Source: Spirochaetales bacterium
GTDB taxonomy: Bacteria > Spirochaetota > Spirochaetia > UBA9216
Assembly: GCA_016342585.1 (NCBI GenBank)
Contig: JAEINK010000017.1
Span: 1 to 64,000, forward strand
Length of the DNA: 64,000 nucleotides
Direction of reading: 5' to 3'
Positions 35,807 to 45,592 of this stretch are shown here, one piece after another. A model generated the notes under the pieces. The model saw only the letters and a program-made list of their open reading frames with translations. It was not told the origin of the DNA and did no database searches. A program made the position numbers and the translations under genes. Each line of letters opens with the position of its first letter. Position 1 is the stretch's first letter.

Positions 35807-38800
35807 ATGTTAGATTCTTCAACCAATGATTTATACTATGCCGGTTTTGACATCGGTTCAGATACGGTTCATACAGTTGTCGTTGATAGAAACGGACAAC
35901 TCGTGTATACACCTGAGTCACTAATGCACTTCGGCAATCCTTTAGATGCACTGAAGGAAGCTTATACCAGCCTTCACAACAACCTGGATCATAAAAAAAT
36001 CGCCGCTTACTCTTTTACAGGTTCCGCGGGAAAATTAATCGCCGAGGTTACAGACAATCCGTTTTATTATGACACTATTTCGATATCCCAGGGGGCAGAG
36101 GTAATTGCACCTGAATCGGAATATATTATCCATCTGGGTTCCAAGGACCCCTACTTTTTTGAAAGGGAAACCGATAAGGTAATCACAGGAAAATCATACA
36201 TTTCGGATCATGGGACCGGGACAAAATGCGGCGGTGGCAGCGGCATCCTCATAAACAAACAGGTCCGCCGTTTTTTCGCCGAAGAGTTTCCCGTTATACT
36301 GGATGACCCCGGAAGAGGAGTCAATGAGGAGGAGTCTTTCGGGATTAGGATCAATAACCGCAGAAAGCTTCAAACACAGGTTGAAAATATCCATCAAAAG
36401 GCGAAAGAGACTATCCAGGCATCAGACAAGGAGCTGGATGTCGGTGGCAGGTGCGGTGTTATCATCCAGTCGGATATGATCCATATGCAGAACTCGGGAG
36501 AACAGATTCAGAATATCCTGAAAGGAATGTACACCCGCATCGCCAGAAATTTTAAAAGTGATGTTCTGGGAACAAGAACCATAGATCCACAGAGGAGTGC
36601 CATCGTATCCGGCGGGGCTTTCCTGAATGACTACCTGGTAGATCTCTTCAGCAGGGAACTCGGTCTGAAATTGCAGAGGCCGGCTCAACATGAAAAAATT
36701 GGAGCCGCCGGTGCCGCCCTGAAAGCCATGCGGGAAAACCGGAGATCGGTGTTCAGCACGGATAATCTTAATGCGGTTATTGACGCCCAGAAAAAGGAGA
36801 TCAAATTCGCTCCGCCCCTCTCTTCAGTTCTCCACATGGTAAAGGATTATGAGGAAGAGACGGCTGTATTCAAATCGGCAGGAGGTCTGGTTGTCTTCCG
36901 AAAACCGGAAAAGGTTGAACACGTAATCCTCGGAATAGACGGCGGATCGACAACGACTAAAGCCCTTATAGCCCATGCAGATACACTCGAAATTATTGCG
37001 GAGATCTGTCTGGATACGGATGGGAAACCTCTGGAAACCGCTCAAAAGGTTTTTGGTGAAATACGAGAGCACCTGGGGGAAAAGCTCTCCATCGATGGGA
37101 TCGCCTATACTGGCTCCTCCGGTCAATTCTATCACCGGCTTTTTACAGACTTCAACATTCCTGATACCGGAAAGGGGGCCGATTTTGTAAAGGATGAAAT
37201 TACCTGTCACGCCAATGGCGTAAAACATTTTAATTCAGATGTTGATACCATCTTCGAGTGTGGTGGGCAGGATGCAAAATTCACCGTTTTTAATCCGGAT
37301 GGCACTGTAAAAAAATCAAAAATGAATCTTTCCTGTATGGCCGGGACGGGGCAATCCATGAAAAACATGCTCGATATGCTCGGTTTTGATTTCAAGACAT
37401 TCAGAGACTACGCCCTGGCGGCCAAACGAACACCCGTAACCGATGAGATGTGTGCCATTTTCACCGAAGCCGGTGTCCTCAAGCTCCTGGCCCTGAACTT
37501 TCCCAGAGAAGAGATCGCAGCGGCCATCGCCCATGGTTTCATGGGAGGGTATGCCAACAAATTCGTAGGAAGTGAAACCTTTGGGAAATTCGCCTCCGCC
37601 CAGGGAGGACCATTTAAAGGCCTGGACTGCCTGGCAGCGCTTGCCCTTCACACAGGGATGGAAATCCATGCCTTCCCCCACCGGCAGCTTTTTGGTGCCA
37701 TGGGAGCGGCAATCGTAGCCTTCAACGAACTCCAAAAAATGGAGAAAGCGGGCGAATCCCCGGTCTGCCGGTTCAGAGGTCTGGGTATAGCAGATATTAA
37801 ATTCGAAAAGAGAGTCCAGAACTGTTCGACGCTGATAGAAGATTCCTGCGGAACAAGAGATTGCAAACTCCAGGTTTACAGGATGGGTGATGATGAAATA
37901 TTTTCCGGCGGACTCTGTCCCAAGGGGAACACCGAATCTTCAGCTACCAGATCCCCTGACTATGTAGGATTATACAAAGGCCTGCTGAATAAGGAGTTAA
38001 AGAAGTATTCAATTACTCCTGAAGAGGTTCAGGATAGTGACGCTCCCAGAATCCTCATCCCCCGGACTCTCCACTTCCTGAACCAGCGAGCCGTATTTTT
38101 TACCTCCCTCTATAGCGCACTGGGATTCAAGGTTGTTGTCTCCCCTGAATCCAATGATGAAATTGCCAACCTGGGACTGTCCCACTCCCATTCAGAGGCC
38201 TGTTTTCCCTCCAAGCTTCACCATGGTCATGTGGCCTATCTTAAAAATTATCTCCGTCCCGGAACTGATAAAATGTTTCTGGTGAACTTCCTGGGGCAGG
38301 GAGAAGAGACAGCACCTCAGAATCAATCCAAAACATGTCCCTTTGTTTCAGGAGCGGGGTTTGCCGCGAAAGAGGCGGTTAAACTTGAAACCGAGGATGT
38401 CCTCCAGCCTCTCCTGATGTTTGAGGATGATGTCTATCGCATCGAGGATGATATCTGGGATGATTTCAAGAGGGCCTTTAAAGGCTCCGAATACCTTGAG
38501 AAAATCAACCGGAAAAAAGTGGACAAGGCTATCCACAGAGCTCTTAAAAATCAGAAAGATTTTAACAGAAGGATCTATTCACAGGGTGCCGAAATCCTGA
38601 ACAGGCTTAAGAAGAAGGGAGAGAAGATCTTTATCGGTATAGGAAGAGGTTACACCCTCTTCGATGACAAGGCGAACTCAAAGGTTCATGAACTTTTCGT
38701 CGCCAATGGTCTCCACTTCATCCCCGCTTTTTTCATAGAACAGCCGGACATTGATTTTGACGAGATTGTTCACCATATGTACTGGTTTCAGGGAAGAGAA

Positions 38801-40354
38801 ATGACAAGGTATAACCTGATGGTAGCCCTGGATCCTCAGCTCTATGGAATCCGCGAGACAAACTTTAACTGTGGTCCTGATGCCATGCTCAGCTACCATG
38901 AAACGGAGATTTTTAACAAAGCTCAGAAACCCTACCTGAATCTTCAAACCGATGGTCATAACAGTAATGCCCAGTTCGGGACCCGGACCATGGCCAACTA
39001 TGAAGTCGTGAAAAACCACAAGCCGATTCCTGTCACCCTGGAGGATCTTAAAACCACCCATCCGAAGGGATTGGACATCCGCGACAGGCTCATGGGGATT
39101 CCCAATATGGGACTCGAAAGTTCCGAAACAGCCGCAGCCGTGTTCCGCTCAGCCGGAATGCCCAGCGAGGTAATGCCCTCCAAAACCGAGGAGTCGGAGT
39201 ACTATTCAAGAAAATATCTGATCACCAATAACTGTCTGCCCATGCACATCCTCTTTGGTGATGCCATGGCCTGGGTCTACCAGAAACAGAAGGAGGGTTA
39301 CGATCCCAACAAAGATCTTGCCCTTCTCATCCCCATGGCGGGAGGCCCCTGCCGGCTTGGTCAGTATCATATTATAACGAGATATTTTCTGGACCAATGC
39401 GGATTCGACAGGGTTCCCATAATAAACCCGGCGGCCTATCTGGACTGGGAGAACATCCCCGTCCCCAAGAAAAACAGAAGCATTATAAGGAGCGGACTTG
39501 CTAAATCCCAGATGTTCAGTGATGTCATCTATAACGCCAGATTACGGACACGCCCATACGAAATAAACAAGGGTGAAACGGATCGGGTTATCGATGGAAT
39601 TCATAAAGAGCTCATCGATGTAATCGAAAGGGGTAGTAATTTTAAAGAGATGGTTCGTCTTATGGAGAAGGCAGCCGGGGAGGTAAAAAAAATCCCTGTT
39701 ATTGATGACCGGTTTCCCAAGGTAGGGATGTTCGGAGAAATCTATGTTCGGAGCCATACGGGTTCAAACGAAGAATCCATCAGGAAACTTGAAGAGCAGA
39801 AACTGGAAGTGGCCCCCCGGCTTATTGCAGACATGATGGAGTATAACAATAAAATGCAATGTGCCGCCTTCTGGAAAGAGAAAAGGTATTCCAACTGGTT
39901 TGTCTCAAAAATTAAGGGGCTCTACATGCATGTTGTGGAGACGAAATTCCTTAAGCCTTTTGCAGAGTATCTGGATGATAGAAAACAGATGCGCCCCATA
40001 GAGATCTATGACTATCTTCGTGAAAATAATATATTCGATATAAGGATTAAGGGAGAAGCAGGGATTTCCATAGGCACATCCTACATGTTCATGACCACTA
40101 ACCCGGAGGATCTCCACGGAGTTTACCACCTTGAACCTTTCAGCTGCATGCAGGAGTGTGTCGCCACAAGCAAGATTCAATCCCTCATCGACAAACAACG
40201 CATGAAGGAGATCGATATCTCTAAAAAAGTAATCCCTTACCTTGTGGGTGTCTTTGGGGATTCCGAACTTCCCAACATCGAAGCGGAAATGGCCATGTTT
40301 GCAGAGAAATGTTATGCAAGAAGAGATCTTATTGATTCAAGGAGTGCTCAATGA
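35807..40354 (+). CDS. Fused 2-hydroxyacyl-CoA dehydratase activator/component protein (BcrA/BadF ATPases + DUF2229 + HgdB-like)
   Basis: 1515 residues. Two ASKHA ATPase domains of the BcrA/BadF/HgdC type lie in tandem: about 5-310 (YAGFDIGSDTVHTVVV, TKCGGGSG, GGRCG) and about 375-640 (LGIDGGSTTTKALI). The cluster-binding cysteines are SCMAGTG and EMCAIFTEAG. A DUF2229 region (about 690-900) follows, with GGLCPKGN and a Cys-rich start. The last 600 residues resemble dehydratase-subunit (HgdB) folds. Activators of this family use ATP to push one electron through a [4Fe-4S] cluster into a dehydratase or reductase. This giant fused form occurs in anaerobes and its real substrate is unknown. No separate dehydratase subunits are next to it. 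Confidence 0.85.
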   Translation: MLDSSTNDLYYAGFDIGSDTVHTVVVDRNGQLVYTPESLMHFGNPLDALKEAYTSLHNNLDHKKIAAYSFTGSAGKLIAEVTDNPFYYDTISISQGAEVIAPESEYIIHLGSKDPYFFERETDKVITGKSYISDHGTGTKCGGGSGILINKQVRRFFAEEFPVILDDPGRGVNEEESFGIRINNRRKLQTQVENIHQKAKETIQASDKELDVGGRCGVIIQSDMIHMQNSGEQIQNILKGMYTRIARNFKSDVLGTRTIDPQRSAIVSGGAFLNDYLVDLFSRELGLKLQRPAQHEKIGAAGAALKAMRENRRSVFSTDNLNAVIDAQKKEIKFAPPLSSVLHMVKDYEEETAVFKSAGGLVVFRKPEKVEHVILGIDGGSTTTKALIAHADTLEIIAEICLDTDGKPLETAQKVFGEIREHLGEKLSIDGIAYTGSSGQFYHRLFTDFNIPDTGKGADFVKDEITCHANGVKHFNSDVDTIFECGGQDAKFTVFNPDGTVKKSKMNLSCMAGTGQSMKNMLDMLGFDFKTFRDYALAAKRTPVTDEMCAIFTEAGVLKLLALNFPREEIAAAIAHGFMGGYANKFVGSETFGKFASAQGGPFKGLDCLAALALHTGMEIHAFPHRQLFGAMGAAIVAFNELQKMEKAGESPVCRFRGLGIADIKFEKRVQNCSTLIEDSCGTRDCKLQVYRMGDDEIFSGGLCPKGNTESSATRSPDYVGLYKGLLNKELKKYSITPEEVQDSDAPRILIPRTLHFLNQRAVFFTSLYSALGFKVVVSPESNDEIANLGLSHSHSEACFPSKLHHGHVAYLKNYLRPGTDKMFLVNFLGQGEETAPQNQSKTCPFVSGAGFAAKEAVKLETEDVLQPLLMFEDDVYRIEDDIWDDFKRAFKGSEYLEKINRKKVDKAIHRALKNQKDFNRRIYSQGAEILNRLKKKGEKIFIGIGRGYTLFDDKANSKVHELFVANGLHFIPAFFIEQPDIDFDEIVHHMYWFQGREMTRYNLMVALDPQLYGIRETNFNCGPDAMLSYHETEIFNKAQKPYLNLQTDGHNSNAQFGTRTMANYEVVKNHKPIPVTLEDLKTTHPKGLDIRDRLMGIPNMGLESSETAAAVFRSAGMPSEVMPSKTEESEYYSRKYLITNNCLPMHILFGDAMAWVYQKQKEGYDPNKDLALLIPMAGGPCRLGQYHIITRYFLDQCGFDRVPIINPAAYLDWENIPVPKKNRSIIRSGLAKSQMFSDVIYNARLRTRPYEINKGETDRVIDGIHKELIDVIERGSNFKEMVRLMEKAAGEVKKIPVIDDRFPKVGMFGEIYVRSHTGSNEESIRKLEEQKLEVAPRLIADMMEYNNKMQCAAFWKEKRYSNWFVSKIKGLYMHVVETKFLKPFAEYLDDRKQMRPIEIYDYLRENNIFDIRIKGEAGISIGTSYMFMTTNPEDLHGVYHLEPFSCMQECVATSKIQSLIDKQRMKEIDISKKVIPYLVGVFGDSELPNIEAEMAMFAEKCYARRDLIDSRSAQ

Positions 40355-40695
40355 CTTTAAAGGGAGCCATCCTTCTCTTATGTACAGTCAGCTTTACGGT
40401 GACAGGTCAGATCCTTATGAAAAAGGGGATTAATATAAATCCGAATCTAAACATAAAGAGTTTCTTCACCTCCCCGCACCTTTTATTGGGGGGGCTTTGC
40501 TATGTTTCCGGTTTTGTAATCTGGTTAAACGTTTTGAAGGTTCTCCCCCTGAGTATTGCCTACCCCTCCTCCAGCATCTCCTTCATCCTGATAATCCTGG
40601 CCTCCTCAATTTTTCTGGGGGAGGCCATATCCCTCTTTAAAATAATCGGAGTACTTTGTATTTGTACCGGAGTGTTTTTCATCGCCAAAGCATAG
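40351..40695 (+). CDS. SMR/EamA-type small membrane transporter
   Basis: 114 residues with four membrane segments, the size and layout of small multidrug resistance proteins or ArnE-type lipid-sugar flippase subunits. LLCTVSFTVTGQILMKKGI opens the first helix pair; PLSIAYPSSSISFILIILASSIFLGEAIS is the conserved third-helix region. The glutamate that drives proton antiport in EmrE (helix 1) is not present in the first helix, which speaks against a classical EmrE. The ATG overlaps the stop of the 1515-residue gene by 4 bases, so it is translated with it; the functional link is not understood. Confidence 0.8.
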   Translation: MTLKGAILLLCTVSFTVTGQILMKKGININPNLNIKSFFTSPHLLLGGLCYVSGFVIWLNVLKVLPLSIAYPSSSISFILIILASSIFLGEAISLFKIIGVLCICTGVFFIAKA

Positions 40696-40898
40696 CAGGC
40701 CTGAATTAAGAGGAGAGGACTATCCCCGGGAAAATCTATCCATTTCCATCAACAGCCTCTGTCAAAAATGTATCGCTCAGGATTAAAGACTATTCTAAAA
40801 TTCCAGATGAATTACAAATATTTTTTAAAAAAACATGATAAACCAGGATCGCCATTATTTTTAAAGGTTGATAGAATCTGTACTGGAGGTAATCCTTT

Positions 40899-41831
40899 AT
40901 GAAAAAAATAGAATCAGAAATCATTTATAAGCAGAAAGTATTCCAAATCCAGGATTATATCGACACCCATCTGGATCAAAACCTGAGTTTGTCCAGGATT
41001 TCAAAAATATCGGCTTTTTCACCCTTCCATTTTCACAGAATTTTCAAAAAAGTTTCCGGGGAGACCTGTAATGATTTCATCCAGAGGGTTAGAGTAGAAA
41101 AAGCCTGTTCAATGCTCACATCCAATGCGGACCTCAAAATTATAAATATTGCCTTATGTACAGGCTTCTCTACACCCTCCTCATTTTCCAAGGCTTTCAA
41201 AAAATACACCAACATGACTCCTTCGGTTTATCGAAAAAAATATTCTTTGATCAAAGGCAAGAATGGAACATTCAATGACAAAGAGGGCAAAGAAGCTCAA
41301 TCTCCGGGCGGGTATATTTCTGACAACGATTTAGAGTCCCTATACATAAGGAGAAAAGAGATGAATGTTAAGATTGAAGAGATTGGAAAAAACCGCATTG
41401 CCTATATGCGGCAAATTGGTCCTTACGGCACAGACAATATTCAATTGATGCAGAGGCTGAAGAAATGGGCGGTGACGCGAAACCTGCTTTCCGATTCAAC
41501 AATAATTCTTGGAATAGCCCACGATGATCCGAAGGTAACCCCTTTGGAAAAATGCCGATATGATACCTGTATCGTAATCCCGGAAGAGTATGAACTAGAG
41601 TCAAACATTAATGAAACAAGAATTCCCGGGGGAAAATACGGAATCATGGCGGTAGAACATACTTCCGAAGCCATTGCTGAAGGATGGGAGATTATATTCT
41701 CCCAATGGCTGCCCGAGAGTGGATATCAGTTGGATGACAGGCCGATTTTTGAAAGATACACAGGCGGATCTGTGTATACCAATATTGAACCAAAAACCTG
41801 TGAGATATGTATTCCTGTTCGAAAATTATAA
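40899..41831 (+). CDS. AraC-type regulator with GyrI-like effector domain
   Basis: 310 residues. The N-terminal 105 residues are a double AraC helix-turn-helix (LSLSRISKISAFSPFHFHRIFKKVSGET and IINIALCTGFSTPSSFSKAFKKYTNMTPS). Residues about 150-310 are a GyrI/Rob-like small-molecule-binding domain (VKIEEIGKNRIAYMRQIGPYG, then DTCIVIPEEYE and GGKYGIMAVEHTSEAIAEGWEIIFSQWLPESGYQLDDRPIFERY). Such proteins sense amphipathic drugs or metabolites and activate export or detoxification genes. TGGAGG lies before the ATG. It stands alone, with a convergent gene after it. Confidence 0.92.
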   Translation: MKKIESEIIYKQKVFQIQDYIDTHLDQNLSLSRISKISAFSPFHFHRIFKKVSGETCNDFIQRVRVEKACSMLTSNADLKIINIALCTGFSTPSSFSKAFKKYTNMTPSVYRKKYSLIKGKNGTFNDKEGKEAQSPGGYISDNDLESLYIRRKEMNVKIEEIGKNRIAYMRQIGPYGTDNIQLMQRLKKWAVTRNLLSDSTIILGIAHDDPKVTPLEKCRYDTCIVIPEEYELESNINETRIPGGKYGIMAVEHTSEAIAEGWEIIFSQWLPESGYQLDDRPIFERYTGGSVYTNIEPKTCEICIPVRKL

Positions 41832-41937
41832 ACCTGATGGCAGGTTCTGGAAAAAAAGTTTACAGATCTGATGACCCAGAAATTTTCCATTGGTTCATTC
41901 AATTGCATTAAGTTTTCAAAAAACCGCATAATTCCAA

Positions 41938-42891
41938 TTATATCAGTTCGGCCATTTTCCCGGTAATCTCAAGGCCACAGGATTCCCCTGTCTCTTCGAA
42001 AATACATTCACCATCCCTTGACAACAAACGGATGTGAATAGAGGCATTGGTCTGTTCTCGAATACGCCTTTCCATCCCGCCCTCCACAGGGGCCATCAGT
42101 TCTCCGCCCGACAAAAGATCGGGAGTACTGATTTCCAGAATATTTTTTCTGTTCTCAAGTTTTATCTGCAGCCTGTGATTTATAGAATCCTCGGTTATGG
42201 TATACCTGCTGCCGTTGTAAGTTGCAAAAGGATAAAAAATATTTTGATGATAAAAAAAGCCGAGATGGCCTTTGAATGAACTCCCCAGGAATGGAATCCT
42301 GGCGATTGAAAGCATGAAACTGGTCCCGACAGTTTTAAAAATATTACTTTGCATCCAGATCCAGGAGGAGGGCATGGAACGCCCCCAGTCCTTCTCAATA
42401 TAACCCCGCCCCTGATTGACGGTTATTGTTTTACCATTCCAGATGAGTTCTCCTTCGACTTTATGATCGACAGAGACAACTCCATGATAGCACTCCATGA
42501 GTGGAAGATAGCCGAAAATCCCCATTATCCCCGGTGATGAAGGGGTAACAGGGTAAGGTGTGATACCCGTAAACGTCAATTTCCCCTGCAAACTTATAGA
42601 ATCTCGCTGTTCATCAAAAGAGAGGCCATCCCCTGTAAATCGATTATTCCCGATCCGTAAATCCAGAGAACCTGGTTTACAATTAAATTCTTCGATTGGA
42701 AATCGAATATAGGCAGTATCATGTGACTTACCATCAATGATTTGGATGAAGGCGTGGGAATCCTTTCCCAGAGCCAGACCGGGGATGAAAGCATAAACAT
42801 CGGAACCCGAAACAATTTTATAATACCAGCCTTCAAAATATTTCTTCCGCTTTAGGTTTCCCTGGAACGTCTCCGGGTGCAAAATTTTCAT
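41938..42891 (-). CDS. Tocopherol cyclase-like family protein
   Basis: 317 residues resembling the tocopherol cyclase family (PF14249 type). It has the start KKYFEGWYYKIV, the ECYHGVVSVDH segment and the hallmark GRGYIEKDWGRSMPSSWIWMQSN. The rest is predicted beta-rich, with no signal peptide. In plants the family closes the chromanol ring of vitamin E; bacterial relatives, found in many non-phototrophs, have no known reaction, so the name describes homology only. The CIA30-like gene lies just upstream on the same strand (gap about 107 bases). Confidence 0.85.
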   Translation of the reverse strand: MKILHPETFQGNLKRKKYFEGWYYKIVSGSDVYAFIPGLALGKDSHAFIQIIDGKSHDTAYIRFPIEEFNCKPGSLDLRIGNNRFTGDGLSFDEQRDSISLQGKLTFTGITPYPVTPSSPGIMGIFGYLPLMECYHGVVSVDHKVEGELIWNGKTITVNQGRGYIEKDWGRSMPSSWIWMQSNIFKTVGTSFMLSIARIPFLGSSFKGHLGFFYHQNIFYPFATYNGSRYTITEDSINHRLQIKLENRKNILEISTPDLLSGGELMAPVEGGMERRIREQTNASIHIRLLSRDGECIFEETGESCGLEITGKMAELI

Positions 42892-42998
42892 GCTCGATCC
42901 TTTTTCTATTCCGTTGGGGAGTCAAATACCTATCGATAAGGATAATAGTCCAGTTCACCCCAGTTTGTTGATTTTCGATTAATCGGGTCTAAATATTC

Positions 42999-43601
42999 TT
43001 ATTCCTTATACAGTCCAATTTCTGTCAGCTCTACCATAGCCTGAAAATTCTCGCCATAAGCAACCAGCGCAATACTCTTCACCCGATTGCTGCGGAGTTT
43101 AGAAAAAGTACCATAATCTCCCTTGGTGAATTGATCCCAGGGGATATCGACAGTTCGCCAAACCTCAGAAACAGGTATTTTGGCCTTATAAAACTGCCAG
43201 GGCAGCAAGGTTGTATTGGTTCTTAAAAAAAGAAAATAACTGTTACCTTCTCCCCTTACCCGAATTCGAATACCGTCATATTCGGATCCGTCGAAAACTG
43301 AAAGCCCTTCCGCTAATTTAAGCCTGACCTGAATGAAGCCGCCATTGTTTTCAAGGGACACATTCCCGGACATCCTTATATAATTGCCGTCAGGATTCTT
43401 CACCCTTAAAACTGATATTTCCGAAACCCCGCCCATAACCTGATCTGTAAACCCCTCCCAGGGAGTTCCAAGAGAGGAAGTTTCCTGAGAAAAATCATCC
43501 AGTAGTCTGAACTTATTCAAATTATTCCCTCCTTCTTCTGAAGTTAATAAGGAATTATTAAAGAGAATCAGGAATAATAGGAACAGCTTACTGATTTTCA
43601 T
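42999..43601 (-). CDS. Exported CIA30-like (galactose-binding fold) protein
   Basis: 200 residues. A signal peptide (SKLFLLFLILFNNSLLTS) precedes a CIA30 domain: FTDQVMGGVSE, then NNGGFIQVRLKL, DGIRIRVRGEGNSYFLFLRT and WRTVDIPWDQF. CIA30 proteins were named for complex I assembly in fungi; bacterial forms are jelly-roll domains of unknown role. The protein should sit in the periplasm or outer membrane. It may be co-transcribed with the tocopherol-cyclase-like gene that follows. Confidence 0.85.
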   Translation of the reverse strand: MKISKLFLLFLILFNNSLLTSEEGGNNLNKFRLLDDFSQETSSLGTPWEGFTDQVMGGVSEISVLRVKNPDGNYIRMSGNVSLENNGGFIQVRLKLAEGLSVFDGSEYDGIRIRVRGEGNSYFLFLRTNTTLLPWQFYKAKIPVSEVWRTVDIPWDQFTKGDYGTFSKLRSNRVKSIALVAYGENFQAMVELTEIGLYKE

Positions 43602-43701
43602 TATTTAAATAATAGTAACAGCAGGTAAGCAAGTCAATTTATTTAAAATAATTTCCCCGCTCCTCATTTTTGGGATATATACTTAAGGCAGGAGAATAAA
43701 C

Positions 43702-44478
43702 ATGGAAAAGACAGTCTCGCTATACAGCTGGGGAGTTATTAATCTAATCGCCTTCATCGCTGTGATCATTGTGAATGGATTAGCCAATGCTATACCGCTA
43801 AATGGAATAGGAACAGGAGAACTATCCGACCTTTACCCGAATCTTTTTGTTCCGACGGGACTGACTTTCGCAATCTGGGGAATCATTTATCTTTTGCTGG
43901 CTGGTTTCAGTCTCTATGGCATGGCCGCTGCGATAAAAAAAACTCAGGAGACCCAAATCCTACAGCAGATCGGTCCCTGGTTTCTGATCTCCTGTCTGGC
44001 GAATATTAGTTGGATATTTGCATGGCACTGGAAAAAGGTTGAGCTCTCCCTCGTGTTTATGCTCATCATTTTATTTTCATTAATTGTTATTTACATAAAA
44101 TTGAGTACAAAATCCGGTAACCCGGGAAAAATCGTGTTCATTCTGACAAAACTCCCTTTCAGTGTTTATCTGGGGTGGATAACAGTTGCCACGGTTGCTA
44201 ATATCACGGCCCTGCTTGTGAACCTGAACTGGAAAGGCTTTGGTCTGTCAGAGACAGCCTGGACGGTGATGATTTTATCCGTTGTGATAATATTGACATG
44301 TATAGTGATTTACAGAGAAAAAGACATGGGATTTACTCTTGTTGTGCTGTGGGCATTTCTTGGCATAATATTAAAAAGGAGTGGTGCCGGTGACGCTCCT
44401 CTGGTCGTAACGGTAACAGGAGTTGGCATGGGGGTGATTGCAGCTTTTTACGGACTTAGACTATTTTTACTGAAGTAG
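43702..44478 (+). CDS. TspO/MBR-related membrane protein (tryptophan-rich sensory family)
   Basis: 258 residues with about seven to eight membrane segments, longer than the five-helix TspO of 160 residues. The motif PTGLTFAIWGIIYLLLAGFSLYG matches the start of the extended tryptophan-rich family found in Firmicutes and spirochaetes; conserved tryptophans lie in FAWHWKK, LGWITVAT and LNWKGFG. TspO proteins bind porphyrins and sterols, but the role of this longer branch is unknown. GGCAGGAG precedes the ATG. Confidence 0.78.
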   Translation: MEKTVSLYSWGVINLIAFIAVIIVNGLANAIPLNGIGTGELSDLYPNLFVPTGLTFAIWGIIYLLLAGFSLYGMAAAIKKTQETQILQQIGPWFLISCLANISWIFAWHWKKVELSLVFMLIILFSLIVIYIKLSTKSGNPGKIVFILTKLPFSVYLGWITVATVANITALLVNLNWKGFGLSETAWTVMILSVVIILTCIVIYREKDMGFTLVVLWAFLGIILKRSGAGDAPLVVTVTGVGMGVIAAFYGLRLFLLK

Positions 44479-44494
44479 AAACAACTAATTGGAC

Positions 44495-45442
44495 CTAAAC
44501 ATGATTTAGCAGGCCGATCTCAAAGGGATGGGGATTTAAATACCACTGATCGGTTAAATACGGCTGTTTATATTTTCTTACAAAATGGTTCAGTAAGGTT
44601 AAAGGAACAATAAGAGGAATGTAACCCGATTTATACTTATCAATTATTTCGATTAATTCCGCTTTTTCATCCGAAGTCAAATCAGCTTTAAAATAGCCCA
44701 TTATATGCTGAAGAACATTAATATTTTTAGCCACAGTTTTTTGATTATTCAGGATATCGAGTAAAACGGCAAAATAATCATCTCTGACATCTTTATACTC
44801 CCTGCTGCCGGCATCGGCCGTAATTTTCCCGAGGTCCTTCTGTTTCTGAGGACTATGGGCCATAAATACATACTTATGCCTGGTATGAAAATCTACAAGA
44901 GCGGCAGCCGATCCTTCCCGCACACTCTCCTTCCATCGCTGTAATATGAAAATCTTTTCAATAAAATTCTCGCGGATAGCCGGGTCATGAAGTCTCCCCT
45001 CATCCTCAACGGGGATATAGGGAAATTTCTCGGTAAACATTTCCGCAAAAATGCCTCTTCCATTTCTGGAATAAAGATCACCACTCTCTTTATATATCTT
45101 CACAGCCCGCAGTCCACTGGAGGGGCTTTTTGTTTTGAAAATAAAGGCAACAAGGTCTTCCTTTACCAGTTCATTCAATCGGATTTCCGCCCAGCTGCGC
45201 ATCTTTGGCGTTATATCCAGAAAAGTTTTATTTGTCACAAGGCGGTATTCCTGTTCATTCCCCACAAGGCGCATGGCCTCCCGCGGGATGGAAAGGCCGC
45301 ATTCAACTTCCGGACATACGGGAACAAATTCACACCACTGCCCCAGGGTGCCTGTTATGAATCGATCATGCTTATGCTGACCATCAAAACGAACCTTATT
45401 TCCTAAAAGGCAACTGCTGATTCCTATTTTTATCCTGTTCAT
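44495..45442 (-). CDS. DUF523 and DUF1722 (YbgA-like) protein
   Basis: 315 residues in two parts. Residues about 5-140 are DUF523: IGISSCLLGNKVRFDG, VCPEVECGLSIPREAMRL and KSPSSGL. Residues about 190-310 are DUF1722 (FHTRHKYVFMAHSPQKQKDLGKI and the helical tail with YKQPYLTDQWYLNPHP). The combination is well known in bacteria, often near DNA-repair photolyase genes, but the function is not established; none is nearby here. No signal peptide. Confidence 0.9.
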   Translation of the reverse strand: MNRIKIGISSCLLGNKVRFDGQHKHDRFITGTLGQWCEFVPVCPEVECGLSIPREAMRLVGNEQEYRLVTNKTFLDITPKMRSWAEIRLNELVKEDLVAFIFKTKSPSSGLRAVKIYKESGDLYSRNGRGIFAEMFTEKFPYIPVEDEGRLHDPAIRENFIEKIFILQRWKESVREGSAAALVDFHTRHKYVFMAHSPQKQKDLGKITADAGSREYKDVRDDYFAVLLDILNNQKTVAKNINVLQHIMGYFKADLTSDEKAELIEIIDKYKSGYIPLIVPLTLLNHFVRKYKQPYLTDQWYLNPHPFEIGLLNHV

Positions 45443-45592
45443 GATTTTATCATACCATTGGTACTGAAAATTCTACAGACAATTTTTGAATTGAAAGGAA
45501 ACTGCGGAAATGGATGAAAATAGGATTCTTTTAAGGTATAGTACAGACAGGTGCACGCCCAGAAAGTACCAGATATTTAAGGGAGATTAAGA

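Noticed and set aside
41831-41847. Hairpin AACCTG-atgg-CAGGTT after the AraC-GyrI gene as terminator
   Set aside because: The stem is only 6 bp and the T-run on the minus strand is interrupted; too weak to list.
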